A stretch of 48,939 nt of DNA from Deltaproteobacteria bacterium (GCA_031278795.1 JAITJT010000050.1:1-48939), one strand, 5' to 3'. Shown: positions 1 to 8,023, counted from the first letter of the stretch. The notes: generated by a model not told the origin, from the sequence alone. Translations and numbers: made by a program.

Positions 1-71
1 CCCCTCTTTAGCGCAAAAACATGAAAAATAGGGCCCAAAGTGGCATTTTAGGAAGATAAGGAGTGGAGCTA

Positions 72-1190
72 ATGGCACAGAAAATAGCTATCCTGACGGG
101 CGGCGGCGACTGCGCAGGACTCAACAGCGCCGTGAAATGGGTCACCAAGACGGCCCTGGATCCCCAGCTGGCATCCCATCGCAATGAAACTTTCGAGGTC
201 ATAGGCATAAAAGACGGCTGGAAAGGCCTCATACAGGTGGAGCCTGGAAACCCAGAGTCCGTGGCCAAGTGGACCCAGCCCTTGGATGAGCTCATAGTGC
301 GCACCTGGGATCGCTATGGCGGAACCATCCTGGGAACCTCCAGAACCAATCCCTTCAATCCCAAGGACGACCAGAGCGCCCGCTGCGTGGAGAACATCAC
401 GGGCCTGGGGCTCACGGCCGTGGTGGCCATTGGAGGGGAGGACACCCTCTCTGTCGCCCACAAGCTCTACAACCTGGGCCAGAAGGTGGTGGGCATCCCC
501 AAGACAATTGATAGGGATCTAAACGCCACTGACTACACCCTGGGCTATGACACGGCCCTAAACGTCATCACCGAGGAGGTGGACAGGCTCCGAACCACAG
601 CCGGTAGCCACAACCGTATCTTCGTGGTGGAGGTCATGGGCAGGCACGCCGGCTGGCTGGCCCTGGAGGGCGGCCAGGCCTCCGGAGCTCACATAATCTT
701 AATCCCGGAGCATGACTTCGACGTGAACAAGGTGGCTGAGCTCCTCAAGAGGCGTAGGGGGGCAGGCGTCCGCTATGACGTGGTGGTTATCTCGGAAGGG
801 GCCAAGATAAGTGGCCACGAGGAGATCTACCTCTCCGACAAGACGGACGGTTTCGGGCACAAGGTCTTGGGAGGCATCGGCCTCAATTTGGCCAAGGAGC
901 TGGAGAGGCTGACAGGTTTCGAGACGCGCCACGTGGTGCTCTCCCACATCCAGAGGGGAGGGCAGCCGTCTGCGAGAGATAGGCTCATGGGCCGCTATTT
1001 TGGCATTGCCGCGGTGGACTTGATCCTCGAAGAGGACTTCGGGCGTATGGTTAGCTACAAAAACGGGGTGGTCTCCTCGGTTCCCTTGAAGCAGGCCATC
1101 GAAAAGCTCTTTCTTGTCGACACCCAGACCCAGTACGACGTGGAGCGCTACAACGGAAGGCGCTCCTCTCTGGTTCCCAAGACCTCTTGA
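72..1190 (+). CDS. pfp: 6-phosphofructokinase, probably pyrophosphate-dependent
   Basis: Phosphorylates fructose 6-phosphate to fructose 1,6-bisphosphate in glycolysis. The N-terminal GGGDCAGLN phosphate-binding loop (about residues 10-18), TIDxD at 145-149 and the MGRHAGW motif are all visible. In the family, Asp at E. coli position 104 and Lys at 124 mark pyrophosphate users. Here they correspond to Asp124 in GGEDTL and Lys144 in PKTID, so PPi rather than ATP is the predicted donor, which would make the step reversible. The usual TIDND is TIDRD: Arg148 replaces Asn between two acidic residues. The start is ATG 72 because AAGGAG at 58-63 sits 8 bases upstream; the GTG at 63 overlaps that site. 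Length (372 residues) is normal for this clade. The stop overlaps the TTG start of the next gene, suggesting translational coupling. Confidence 0.9.
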   Translation: MAQKIAILTGGGDCAGLNSAVKWVTKTALDPQLASHRNETFEVIGIKDGWKGLIQVEPGNPESVAKWTQPLDELIVRTWDRYGGTILGTSRTNPFNPKDDQSARCVENITGLGLTAVVAIGGEDTLSVAHKLYNLGQKVVGIPKTIDRDLNATDYTLGYDTALNVITEEVDRLRTTAGSHNRIFVVEVMGRHAGWLALEGGQASGAHIILIPEHDFDVNKVAELLKRRRGAGVRYDVVVISEGAKISGHEEIYLSDKTDGFGHKVLGGIGLNLAKELERLTGFETRHVVLSHIQRGGQPSARDRLMGRYFGIAAVDLILEEDFGRMVSYKNGVVSSVPLKQAIEKLFLVDTQTQYDVERYNGRRSSLVPKTS

Positions 1191-1624
1191 TAAGTGAGAC
1201 TCAAGACCCACCCGGGGGCGCCTCAGCGCCCCCGGCTGCGAGACACTTCCGCTGCACCCGCTGCGGGGTCTGCTGCCTGGGAAAGGGGGGGATCCACCTT
1301 ACAAGTAAGGAGATAGAGGAGATTTCGGGCTTTTTGGCCCTAGACGAGGGCCTCTTTAAAAGTAGATACCTGGAACCCTCAAAAGAGAAAGGCCTGGATG
1401 TTAAAAGCCGGGCCGAAGCCTTTAATCCTTGCGTGTTTTTAGAAGCTAGTCTTTGCCTAATTGAGCCGGTTAAGCCTAAGGTCTGCAGAAGCTGGCCGTT
1501 TATAGAGAGTGTCCTAAGGTCTGAGAGCGCCTTTTGTGAGGCTGAGAGTGCCTGCCCGGGGCTTAAAAACATTAGCTACGGCGAAATGCTAACTGAGTAC
1601 CAAGAGAGGCAAAAGAGAGGCTAA
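1187..1624 (+). CDS. YkgJ/UPF0153-type cysteine-cluster protein
   Basis: Small protein of the CxxCxxCC family, thought to bind a metal (zinc or iron-sulfur); its biochemical role is not established. The cluster is C23-x2-C26-x2-C29-C30, followed by Cys82, Cys90, Cys100 in KPKVCRSWPF, Cys117 and Cys123, which matches the family layout. The only plausible start in frame is TTG 1187, overlapping the phosphofructokinase stop (TTGA), so it is probably coupled to it. Residues 8-17 are encoded by a perfect GC-rich palindrome (1212-1235) and are probably not part of the functional fold. A hairpin with a T-run at 1764-1789 follows the gene. Confidence 0.8.
   Translation: MISETQDPPGGASAPPAARHFRCTRCGVCCLGKGGIHLTSKEIEEISGFLALDEGLFKSRYLEPSKEKGLDVKSRAEAFNPCVFLEASLCLIEPVKPKVCRSWPFIESVLRSESAFCEAESACPGLKNISYGEMLTEYQERQKRG
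1212..1235 (+). repeat. GC-rich perfect palindrome inside the YkgJ-like gene
   Basis: CCGGGGGCGC (1212-1221), loop CTCA, GCGCCCCCGG (1226-1235): a perfect 10-bp stem. It lies 22 bases past the phosphofructokinase stop, in the codons for the non-conserved N-terminus of the YkgJ-like protein. There is no T-run, so a terminator is unlikely. Comparable intragenic palindromes occur at 17470-17505, 18254-18274, 20772-20792, 28835-28863 and 34573-34589. Confidence 0.8.
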
Positions 1625-1720
1625 AAAGCCTAAATCACAATTTAAAAGCCTAAATAACAGCCTAAAGGCCCAAAATTTGAGCCTAAAAGCCTCAAAATAG
1701 CCTTTTGTAAAAAAAATCCC

Positions 1721-1749
1721 TTGCTTTTCGGCGCGTATTTTGCTATAGA
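1721..1749 (+). promoter_or_regulatory. Candidate sigma-70 promoter for leuL-leuA
   Basis: TTGCTT (1721-1726) and TATAGA (1744-1749) are separated by 17 bases. Transcription would begin near 1756, upstream of the leucine leader peptide. One difficulty is that the hairpin at 1764-1789 would then lie at the very start of the leader RNA. Just upstream, AGCCTAAA occurs four times (1627, 1647, 1659, 1680). Confidence 0.45.
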
Positions 1750-1763
1750 TTTTAGAAGCTGTT

Positions 1764-1789
1764 TTCAGGGCCCAGCCCTGAAGATTTTT
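1764..1789 (+). terminator. Hairpin with T-run after the pfp-ykgJ pair
   Basis: TTCAGGGC (1764-1771), loop CCA, GCCCTGAA (1775-1782), then GATTTTT. An 8-bp stem followed by a T-run fits a Rho-independent terminator for the upstream pair. It may instead be a 5' structure of the leu leader if the promoter at 1721-1749 is right. Confidence 0.55.
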
Positions 1790-1830
1790 CCCCAAAGCGG
1801 GCGCCATAGGCGCTTAAGGCGGTAGATTCA

Positions 1831-1962
1831 GTGACGGATACTAGAGGCGACATCTTCCAGTTAATAAGCAAAGGCGCAAGTCCCGCGCTTTTAGGCTCAT
1901 TGTTGCTTCTCCTCCTTCTTAGCCTTCAGGTTAGAGCCTGGACTTTGGGTGTTGTGACTTAA
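1831..1962 (+). CDS. leuL: leu operon leader peptide
   Basis: A 43-codon frame starting at GTG 1831, with AAGGCGG at 1816-1822 as ribosome site (8-base spacing), and ending at TAA 1960. Codons 24-30 (1900-1920) are seven consecutive leucine codons (TTG TTG CTT CTC CTC CTT CTT), followed by Ser-Leu; other Leu codons are at positions 11, 20, 21 and 39. This is the hallmark of a leucine attenuation peptide: scarce charged tRNA-Leu stalls the ribosome on this run. The downstream RNA can form two mutually exclusive stems (1934-1998 or 1990-2010), and leuA follows at 2101. The product itself needs no function. It was recognised from codon content and position, not from sequence similarity to E. coli LeuL. 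Confidence 0.85.
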   Translation: MTDTRGDIFQLISKGASPALLGSLLLLLLLSLQVRAWTLGVVT

Positions 1963-2017
1963 GCCACTTTAAGTAATAATGCGTGAAAGACCAGGCTCCA
2001 AGGGCCTGGTTTTTTTG
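1934..2017 (+). promoter_or_regulatory. Leucine transcription attenuator (antiterminator/terminator)
   Basis: The terminator is ACCAGGC (1990-1996) paired with GCCTGGT (2004-2010), followed by T2010-2017. The antiterminator is GAGCCTGG (1934-1941), an exact complement of CCAGGCTC (1991-1998), so the two cannot coexist. A ribosome stalled on the Leu run (1900-1920) leaves 1934-1941 free and favours read-through. A ribosome that reaches the stop at 1960 covers that segment and lets the terminator form. A small stem ACTTAA/TTAAGT (1957-1974) lies between them. The scheme is read from the sequence; the regulation is inferred. Confidence 0.85.
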
Positions 2018-2100
2018 TTTTATATAGATGTTCTAGTATTTAATCATATGACACAAATTTCCATAGATGACTCTTGTGAGGGATCTTAAGAGAGGCAGCC

Positions 2101-3702
2101 ATGAAAGAAAAGCAAACGAAAAACAAGGATAGCCAAACAGGCGTTCAAGCGGTTGAAAATGGAAACCGGGTTTACTTCTTCGACACTACCTTAAGGGACG
2201 GCGAGCAGGCCGCTGGCGTTAACCTCAATGCCGAGGAGAAACTGCGCATTGCCAAGCAGCTCTCCAAGATGCGCATCGACGTAATCGAGGCGGGTTTCCC
2301 GGCGGCCTCGCCCGGGGACTTCAACTGCGTGCAGCTCATATCCAGGGAGGTAAAGACCACCACCATCTGCGGCCTGGCCAGAACTAGAGAAGGCGACATC
2401 CGGGCCGCGCACCAGGCCCTCGCGCAGGCTGAGAACCCCCGTATCCACGTCTTTCTGGCGACTAGCCCCATACATATGGAGTACAAGCTCAAGATGAGCG
2501 AATCCGAGGTCCTGGACCAGAGCCGGGCCGGGGTGATGCTGGCGAGGTCCCTGTGTCCGGAGGTGGAGTTCTCGGCTGAGGACGCGTCAAGATCCGATCC
2601 AGCCTTCGTCATCAAGGTCTTCAAGCAGGCCATAGAGGCCGGGGCCACCATACTAAACATCCCAGATACCGTGGGCTACGCCATGCCCGAGGAGTTCTAT
2701 AAGTTCTGTAAGCTCATCATAGAGGGAGTGGGGGCACCCAAACATATCATCTACTCTGTCCACGCCCACAATGATTTGGGTCTGGCCACCAGCAACTCCC
2801 TGGCCGCGGTTAGGGCCGGGGTGAGGCAGGTGGAGGGTACCATCAACGGCATGGGCGAGAGGGGCGGAAACTCGGCCATTGAGGAGGTGGTGATGGCCTT
2901 AAAGACCCGCCAGGACTACTTCCACTTGACTACCAATCTGGACACCACCAGGCTCTATCCGGTGAGTAGGCTGGTGGCTAGGATATCCGGGGTATTCGTT
3001 CCGCCCAACAAGCCCGTGGTGGGCGCCAATGCCTTTGCCCACGAGGCTGGCATACACCAGCACGGTGTCTTAGCCAAGAGAGAGACCTACGAGATAATGC
3101 GCGCCGAGGACGTGGGCTCCACACCGGCTGTCTTGGTTCTAGGCAAGCACTCGGGCAGGCACGCCTTTAGGGACCGCTTGGAATTTTTGGGCTATAACCT
3201 AGACGACAACCAAATCACCAAGGCCTTCGAGATATTCAAGAAGCTCTGCGACGACAAGAAAGAGGCCACTGACGGTGACATAGAGGCCATCATCTCGGAT
3301 CAGATATTCTCGGTGAAGCCCGAGTACAGCTACGAGCTCAAGAGCTACTCCATGAAGGTGGAAGGGGGAGAGACCTTCTGTGAGGTCACACTCAAGCGTA
3401 ACGGAGACGAGATGGTGGACTCGGCCACGGCCAAGGGCCCGGTGGAGGCGGCCTACAGAGCGGTCAAGCGCATCACCAGGATCCACCCCAGGCTGGAGAA
3501 CTTTAAGATCTTAGCCACCTCCGAGCGCTCCAACGCCATGGGAGAGGCCCAGGTGCTCCTCTCCCTAGACGGCATCAAGGCCCATGGCCACGGGGCCTCC
3601 ACGGACATAATCAAGGCCAGCCTAAGGGCCTACGTGAACGCCGTGAACCGCCTCTACTCCACGGCCGCGGTGAAGAAGGTCACCTTTACTACCGAAGCCT
3701 AA
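2101..3702 (+). CDS. leuA: 2-isopropylmalate synthase
   Basis: Condenses acetyl-CoA with 2-oxoisovalerate, the committed step of leucine synthesis. The catalytic TIM barrel holds DTTLRDGEQ (residues 28-36), the metal-binding HAHND (221-225) and NGMGERGGN. The C-terminal LeuA allosteric domain (roughly 400-525), which binds leucine for feedback inhibition, is complete, ending in the GHGASTDIIKASLRAYVNA region. Its length (533) matches full bacterial LeuA (E. coli 523). Citramalate synthase is a related possibility, but the leucine attenuator upstream argues for LeuA. No leuB, leuC or leuD is adjacent; the gene ends at a strong 12-bp hairpin (3791-3818), so it is probably transcribed alone with leuL. 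Confidence 0.95.
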   Translation: MKEKQTKNKDSQTGVQAVENGNRVYFFDTTLRDGEQAAGVNLNAEEKLRIAKQLSKMRIDVIEAGFPAASPGDFNCVQLISREVKTTTICGLARTREGDIRAAHQALAQAENPRIHVFLATSPIHMEYKLKMSESEVLDQSRAGVMLARSLCPEVEFSAEDASRSDPAFVIKVFKQAIEAGATILNIPDTVGYAMPEEFYKFCKLIIEGVGAPKHIIYSVHAHNDLGLATSNSLAAVRAGVRQVEGTINGMGERGGNSAIEEVVMALKTRQDYFHLTTNLDTTRLYPVSRLVARISGVFVPPNKPVVGANAFAHEAGIHQHGVLAKRETYEIMRAEDVGSTPAVLVLGKHSGRHAFRDRLEFLGYNLDDNQITKAFEIFKKLCDDKKEATDGDIEAIISDQIFSVKPEYSYELKSYSMKVEGGETFCEVTLKRNGDEMVDSATAKGPVEAAYRAVKRITRIHPRLENFKILATSERSNAMGEAQVLLSLDGIKAHGHGASTDIIKASLRAYVNAVNRLYSTAAVKKVTFTTEA

Positions 3703-4130
3703 AAGAGTTGAGCTTCCCCCTAATTTAGGCGTTTTAGGCTAGAGCTGGCCTTTAGGGCCTTTAGCTGCATATTTTAACTATGTTTTGAATGTGGGGCTCC
3801 CCCCAAGGGGAGCCCCACTCTCTTCTTAAGCCCAAAGCTTGGGAAAAACCCCCACTTTTCCCAAATGGCTTGAAAGGGCGCTTTTTTTAGTGCTATAGTG
3901 CATTTTGAGGAACCAATAACTACCTTAGCCATATAAAAAGCCCTTCAATCCTGGAGCATTATTTTTGTTCTTCTTGCGGGAAAGTCCCAAGGGGGCATTT
4001 TGCGCCCATGGCTAGTGGCGTTTGGCTTTCCCCAAGGGCTTCTTTTTCATTCAAGTCATAGCTTTGGAGTCTTGGCTTTTTTAGCTTTTCTGTATCTTTT
4101 TCTTCTTTTTGAAATGGGAGGTTTTTATCA
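3703..4130. other. Spacer between leuA and pheT
   Basis: Holds the two hairpins described at 3791-3864 and an AT-rich, T-rich 5' region of pheT. A ribosome site GGGAGG (4116-4121) lies 9 bases before the pheT ATG. A short frame at 4008-4061 (17 codons) has no clear ribosome site. No pheS, leader peptide or promoter could be assigned with confidence. Confidence 0.5.
3791..3824 (+). terminator. Terminator after leuA
   Basis: GTGGGGCTCCCC (3791-3802), loop CCAA, GGGGAGCCCCAC (3807-3818): a perfect 12-bp stem followed by the pyrimidine-rich TCTCTTCTT. A second stem, TTGGGAAAA (3839-3847) with TTTTCCCAA (3856-3864), lies just beyond. Confidence 0.75.
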
Positions 4131-6551
4131 ATGCTCGCTAGCTTGTCCTGGTTGGGGGACTTTGTGGATCTAGGCGGCCTTAGCCCGTCTTACGTGGCCG
4201 ACCGCCTGAGCATGCTGGGACTCGAGGTGGAGTCCCTCTACAATTTCCGCGGCTATCTGGACAAGGTGGTGGCGGCTAGGCTAATCAAGACCGAGCCCTG
4301 GGGCAATCTCACCCGCTGTCTCTTGGACACCCAAGGGGGTTCCCACGTGGAGGTGCTCTCTGGGGCCAAGAACCTCTCCTTGGAGTCAATCTATCCCCTG
4401 GCGCCTTTGGGGACGGAGCTTCCAGGTGGGCTCATCAAAAAGATGACCGTGAAGGGCGTGGACTCGGACGGCATGCTGGCATCCGCCTTTGAGCTCTTGG
4501 TGGGTGAGGACAAGAGCGGCATCCTGGAACTTCCCAAGAATGTCACTCCGGGCACCAAGCTCTCTGCCCTCTACCCGGAGGAGGACTGGATCTTGGAGAT
4601 TGGCGTCACCCCCAACAGGGGGGACGCCTTGTCTCACCTAGGAATCGCTAGAGATCTTTCAGCCATTCTGGACAAGCCCTTGAAGCTTCCTAAGTTTGAG
4701 GTTTCCGAGGAAGGCGAGAGGGCCGATACCATCGCCAAGGTCACCATAGAGTGCCCCCAGGCCTGCTACCGCTACTGTGCTAGGGTGGTGAGAGGGGCGC
4801 GCCCTGGGCCCAGCCCCCTGTGGCTAGCCGCGAGGCTCAACTCACTGGGGCTTCGTTCCATCAACAACGTGGTGGATGTTACCAACTACGTCATGCTGGA
4901 GCTGGGGCTTCCCCTCCACGCCTTTGACCTTAGCTTTCTTTCTGGACCCGAGATTATAGTCAAGACCTACGGCCCGGGCACCAGGTTCACAACCTTGGAC
5001 GGTCAAGAGCGCGAGTTTAAGGAGTCCGACAACATCCTCATCTGCGACCGCGATAAACCCGTGGCCATTGGCGGCATCATGGGGGGCTTGAACTCGGAGG
5101 TGACGGATAATACCCAGGACGTTTTGATCGAAGGGGCCATGTTCAATCCGGTGAACGTGAGGCGCACTTCCAAGTCCTTGGGGCTTTCCACTGACGCCAG
5201 CTACCGCTTCGAGCGGGGCCAGGACGTCCTCATGTGCCCGGGCGCCGTAAGTAGGGCGGCGGCGCTCATATCCTCCCTTACCTATGGAAAGGTGACGAAA
5301 GGAATCTTAGACTGCTACCCCAAGCCTTACGCCCCTAAAAAGATCTCTTTTTCAGCCTCCCGCTGCAACGCCTTTTTAGGAACCGACTATGAGCCCTCTG
5401 AGATGGTGAGGGTGCTAACATCTTTAGGCTTTGTAGTAAAGGCACAAGAGACTAAGGGAGATGAAGAGATAGCTGAGACACCGTCTTTCAGGCCGGACAT
5501 CTTTGGGGAGGCGGATCTCTTCGAGGAGGTGGTGAGAACCTTGGATTTCGAGAACCTCCCCTCCACCATTCCCCATCCACCCGCACCCGCCACCAAGCCT
5601 CCCACGGCCTACCTCTTGAGGGAGAGATTAAGAGGCTTCATGGCCGGAGAGGGCTTTTTGGAGCTCATGAGCTACTCTTTTATCAACAAGAACTCCCTAG
5701 ACAAGCTGGAGCTACCGGAGGGGCATCCCCTGAGGCAAGAGTCGGTTCCGGTACTCAATCCCCTCTCTGAGGAGATGGGGGTTTTAAGGACCAGCTTGGT
5801 TCCCTCTCTTTTAAACGCTGCTAGGCTAAATCAGTACCACAACCAGTGGGACCTCTTCCTCTTTGAGCTGGGTAAGGTCTTTCTCTCCGAGGGAAAGGAC
5901 CTAAGGCCCAAGGAGAAAGAGTCCATGGGAGCGCTCTTAGCCACCAGCCCTGACAACCTGGGCTGGTGCGACGAGAGGCGGGGCGTGGATTTTTATGACC
6001 TCAAGGGCGTGCTAGAAGCCCTTTCAGAGAGCTTTTTTGAGACCTGGGACTACCGCTACGACCCCACCTTGGTTCCTCCCTTTTTAGACGAGAGGGAGAG
6101 CTGCGCCATCTTCCGGAGGAATCTGTTCCTGGGCTACACCGGGCTTTTGAGGAAGAGCTGCGCCAAGAACTACGGCCTAAAGGAGAGCGGCGGACCCATC
6201 TATCTCTTTGAGCTCTTTCCGGAGAGCCTTCCTTTGGATACTGTTCCAGTCTTTGAGCCCTACTCCCTCTATCCCGGGATAACTAGAGACATCGCCCTCC
6301 TGGTGGACAGGGAGGTGAAAGCCAGCGATCTCATCCAGGCCATTAAAACAAGCGGGGACTTCCCCCTCAAGAGCCTTTCGATATTTGACCTCTACCAAGG
6401 CGACAAGCTTCCCCCGGGCAAGAAGAGCCTGGCCTTCAGGCTCTTCTTCCAAGATCTCACGCGCACTTTAAACGAGGAGCTGGTGAGCGGCTATTGCGGC
6501 GCCATACTGGCCACACTGGAGAAACAGTTCCAGGCCAGGCTCCGGGACTGA
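4131..6551 (+). CDS. pheT: Phenylalanine-tRNA ligase beta subunit
   Basis: Beta chain of the alpha2-beta2 enzyme that charges tRNA-Phe and edits Tyr-tRNA-Phe. It is full length (806 residues; E. coli 795). Domains in order by family comparison: N-terminal region and EMAP-like tRNA-binding OB fold (to about 150), VTPNRGDALS at the B3/B4 junction, the editing B3/B4 domain with GGIMGG and SYRFERG (about 215-400), B5 (about 405-480), the catalytic-like core with NPLSEEMGVLRTSL, and the C-terminal ferredoxin-like anticodon-binding domain (about 711-804, PGITRDIALLVD to SLAFRLFFQD). It starts at ATG 4131 with GGGAGG 9 bases upstream. The catalytic alpha subunit gene, normally just upstream, is absent from the window; ihfA follows as in many Proteobacteria. 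Confidence 0.95.
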   Translation: MLASLSWLGDFVDLGGLSPSYVADRLSMLGLEVESLYNFRGYLDKVVAARLIKTEPWGNLTRCLLDTQGGSHVEVLSGAKNLSLESIYPLAPLGTELPGGLIKKMTVKGVDSDGMLASAFELLVGEDKSGILELPKNVTPGTKLSALYPEEDWILEIGVTPNRGDALSHLGIARDLSAILDKPLKLPKFEVSEEGERADTIAKVTIECPQACYRYCARVVRGARPGPSPLWLAARLNSLGLRSINNVVDVTNYVMLELGLPLHAFDLSFLSGPEIIVKTYGPGTRFTTLDGQEREFKESDNILICDRDKPVAIGGIMGGLNSEVTDNTQDVLIEGAMFNPVNVRRTSKSLGLSTDASYRFERGQDVLMCPGAVSRAAALISSLTYGKVTKGILDCYPKPYAPKKISFSASRCNAFLGTDYEPSEMVRVLTSLGFVVKAQETKGDEEIAETPSFRPDIFGEADLFEEVVRTLDFENLPSTIPHPPAPATKPPTAYLLRERLRGFMAGEGFLELMSYSFINKNSLDKLELPEGHPLRQESVPVLNPLSEEMGVLRTSLVPSLLNAARLNQYHNQWDLFLFELGKVFLSEGKDLRPKEKESMGALLATSPDNLGWCDERRGVDFYDLKGVLEALSESFFETWDYRYDPTLVPPFLDERESCAIFRRNLFLGYTGLLRKSCAKNYGLKESGGPIYLFELFPESLPLDTVPVFEPYSLYPGITRDIALLVDREVKASDLIQAIKTSGDFPLKSLSIFDLYQGDKLPPGKKSLAFRLFFQDLTRTLNEELVSGYCGAILATLEKQFQARLRD

Positions 6552-6586
6552 TAAACACCCCAAAGGATTGGAAACAAGGATCCACC

Positions 6587-6985
6587 ATGGTAGCCAAGCC
6601 ACCACCACTCACCCGGGCTGAGCTCATTGAAATCCTTAGGGATCGCCTCTCGGTATCCCTAAAAGATGCCAACAGGCTCATTGAGTCCACCCTGGACATC
6701 ATAGCCGACGTCATGCAGGACAAGGGTAGCGTCTCGCTCGCCGGACTAGGGCGCTTCCAGGTGAAGCTCACTCCCGCCCGTCCCGGGCGCAACCCCAAGA
6801 CCGGCGCCTACGCCGAGGTCCCTGGGCGCTACAGGCCCACCTTCACTATGAGTAGGAGCTTAAGAGAACGCCTCCTGGACTACGGGAAGAGGAACTATGC
6901 CCTGGATAGGCCCTCCAAACCCAACGTGACCATGAGAAAGAAGAAGCCAAAGCCAGACGAGGCCGACCCCCACGGAAAGGCCTGA
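6587..6985 (+). CDS. ihfA: Integration host factor alpha subunit / HU-family DNA-bending protein
   Basis: Small DNA-binding protein of the HU/IHF family; IHF bends DNA in promoters, origins and recombination sites. It starts at ATG 6587 with AAGGA about 8 bases upstream, 35 bases after pheT. Residues 8-95 cover the family fold: LTRAELIEILRD at the N-terminus, the GxGxF-type turn GLGRFQVK, and an arm with PARPGRNPKTG, where the Pro and the RNPKTG turn are the family hallmark. Unlike the roughly 99-residue E. coli protein, this one has a C-terminal basic extension of about 30 residues (KKKPKP region), which could add non-specific DNA contacts. The position after pheT supports IHF alpha rather than HU. 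Confidence 0.88.
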   Translation: MVAKPPPLTRAELIEILRDRLSVSLKDANRLIESTLDIIADVMQDKGSVSLAGLGRFQVKLTPARPGRNPKTGAYAEVPGRYRPTFTMSRSLRERLLDYGKRNYALDRPSKPNVTMRKKKPKPDEADPHGKA

Positions 6986-7003
6986 GAGGAAGCTAAAAAA
7001 AGC

Positions 7004-7032
7004 TTGACACAGTACAAAGATAGCGGTAAAGA
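7004..7032 (+). promoter_or_regulatory. Candidate promoter upstream of merR
   Basis: A perfect -35 TTGACA (7004-7009) with a weak -10 TAAAGA (7027-7032) at 17 bases. It is followed by three near-copies of CTATAACA (about 7037, 7052 and 7066), spaced about 14-15 bases, which could be regulator sites. Confidence 0.35.
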
Positions 7033-7144
7033 CTAGCTATAACAGATTAACTATAACAAATAAGCTATAACAAATATGTTGCTTTTGGGAATCGCTAAAA
7101 AGCTTATTATCACAGCTTTAATGAGTAAAATAGACATAAATAAG

Positions 7145-7211
7145 AAGTCAAATAGGAAGTCAAATAGGAAGTCAAATAAGAAGTCAAATTAGATATCAAA
7201 TTAGAAGTTAA
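7145..7211 (+). repeat. 12-bp tandem repeat upstream of merR
   Basis: About six consecutive 12-base units of the type AAGTCAAATAGG with drift (AAGTCAAATAAG, AAGTCAAATTAG, ATATCAAATTAG). It lies in the 348-base spacer between ihfA and merR and encodes nothing visible. The rest of the spacer holds the candidate promoter, the CTATAACA copies and a small hairpin AAACGG/CCGTTT (7276-7292). Confidence 0.75.
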
Positions 7212-7333
7212 AAAAAAGAAGATCACAGAGATTTAAAAGAAAAATCAATATATTACCTACCTTACACGGACTCCCAAACGGAGAGGCCGTTTTCTAAGAA
7301 CTCTTAGCGAAAAAGCGCCATAGGCCCAAGCCG

Positions 7334-8023
7334 ATGAAAGAAATCCCTGAAGGACAAATACTTTTCAAGCTCATAGATGTCGCGGATCTCTTGGCCTTGG
7401 AGACCCACGTTCTCAGGTACTGGGAAAGGGAGTTTGGCCATTTTCTCAAGCCCGTCAAGCTTGGCCAGAGAAAGAGGCTCTACTACAAAGAAGACCTGGA
7501 AACCTTTGAAACCATAAGACGTCTGCTTCACGATGAGCGTTTCACCTTGGAGGGCGCCAAAAAACAGCTGGCGAGCATCCAAGGGATACATGAGAAAAAA
7601 AAGCTCTTCGATTATGTCCACGATGAAAATGATGGCACTCAACAGGGCGAAAAAGAGCTGCCTCCGGAAAGCTCAAAGGAAGGGCTCATACCTGAGCCCC
7701 AAATTGAGCTAAAAGAAGAGCTTCCTGAAGAACCCCATAAAGAGCTAGAAGCTCCGCTAAACGCCGCGCCCTTGGAAGAGGCCGCGGATGTTCCCCTGGA
7801 ATCAACTCTTAGCCCCCTCCGGGACGAAAACGTCGACTTCCCAAAAGAGAGCGACATCCTACCCGAAAAAGTTAAAGAGATCCCCGAGAGCCAAGATGCC
7901 GCACCCCTGGCTTTAGGCAAAAAGGAGCTCATAAACGAGATACGCCTGGGGCTCCTCGGCCTCAAGGATTTCATTCTCAAAAGCTCTAAAATCCCCATGA
8001 AAAAGACCCCAGATGACGATTGA
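7334..8023 (+). CDS. MerR-family transcriptional regulator with acidic tail
   Basis: The N-terminal domain (about residues 8-78) is a MerR-type winged helix: a helix-turn-helix with the conserved THVLRYWEREF, followed by the wing RKRLYYKEDLETFETIRRLL and a helix LEGAKKQL. There is no effector domain of a known class. Instead residues about 95-195 are rich in Glu and Pro, probably disordered, and end in a helix-forming segment (KKELINEIRLGLLGLKDFI) that may bind a partner or form a dimer. A MerR-like gene after ihfA is a common arrangement in Desulfobacterota. Its stop overlaps the start of the next gene by 11 bases, so the two are probably coupled. Target genes and signal are unknown. Confidence 0.8.
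   Translation: MKEIPEGQILFKLIDVADLLALETHVLRYWEREFGHFLKPVKLGQRKRLYYKEDLETFETIRRLLHDERFTLEGAKKQLASIQGIHEKKKLFDYVHDENDGTQQGEKELPPESSKEGLIPEPQIELKEELPEEPHKELEAPLNAAPLEEAADVPLESTLSPLRDENVDFPKESDILPEKVKEIPESQDAAPLALGKKELINEIRLGLLGLKDFILKSSKIPMKKTPDDD

Noticed and set aside
699..1211. Long antisense frames over pfp and other GC-rich genes
   Set aside because: They mirror well-supported genes on the opposite strand and carry no family motif or ribosome site.
4085..4143. Run of four Phe codons just before pheT, suggesting a Phe leader peptide
   Set aside because: The frame is closed by TAG at 4082 with no start codon between, and it runs through the pheT ribosome site into the gene; no terminator/antiterminator pair was found.
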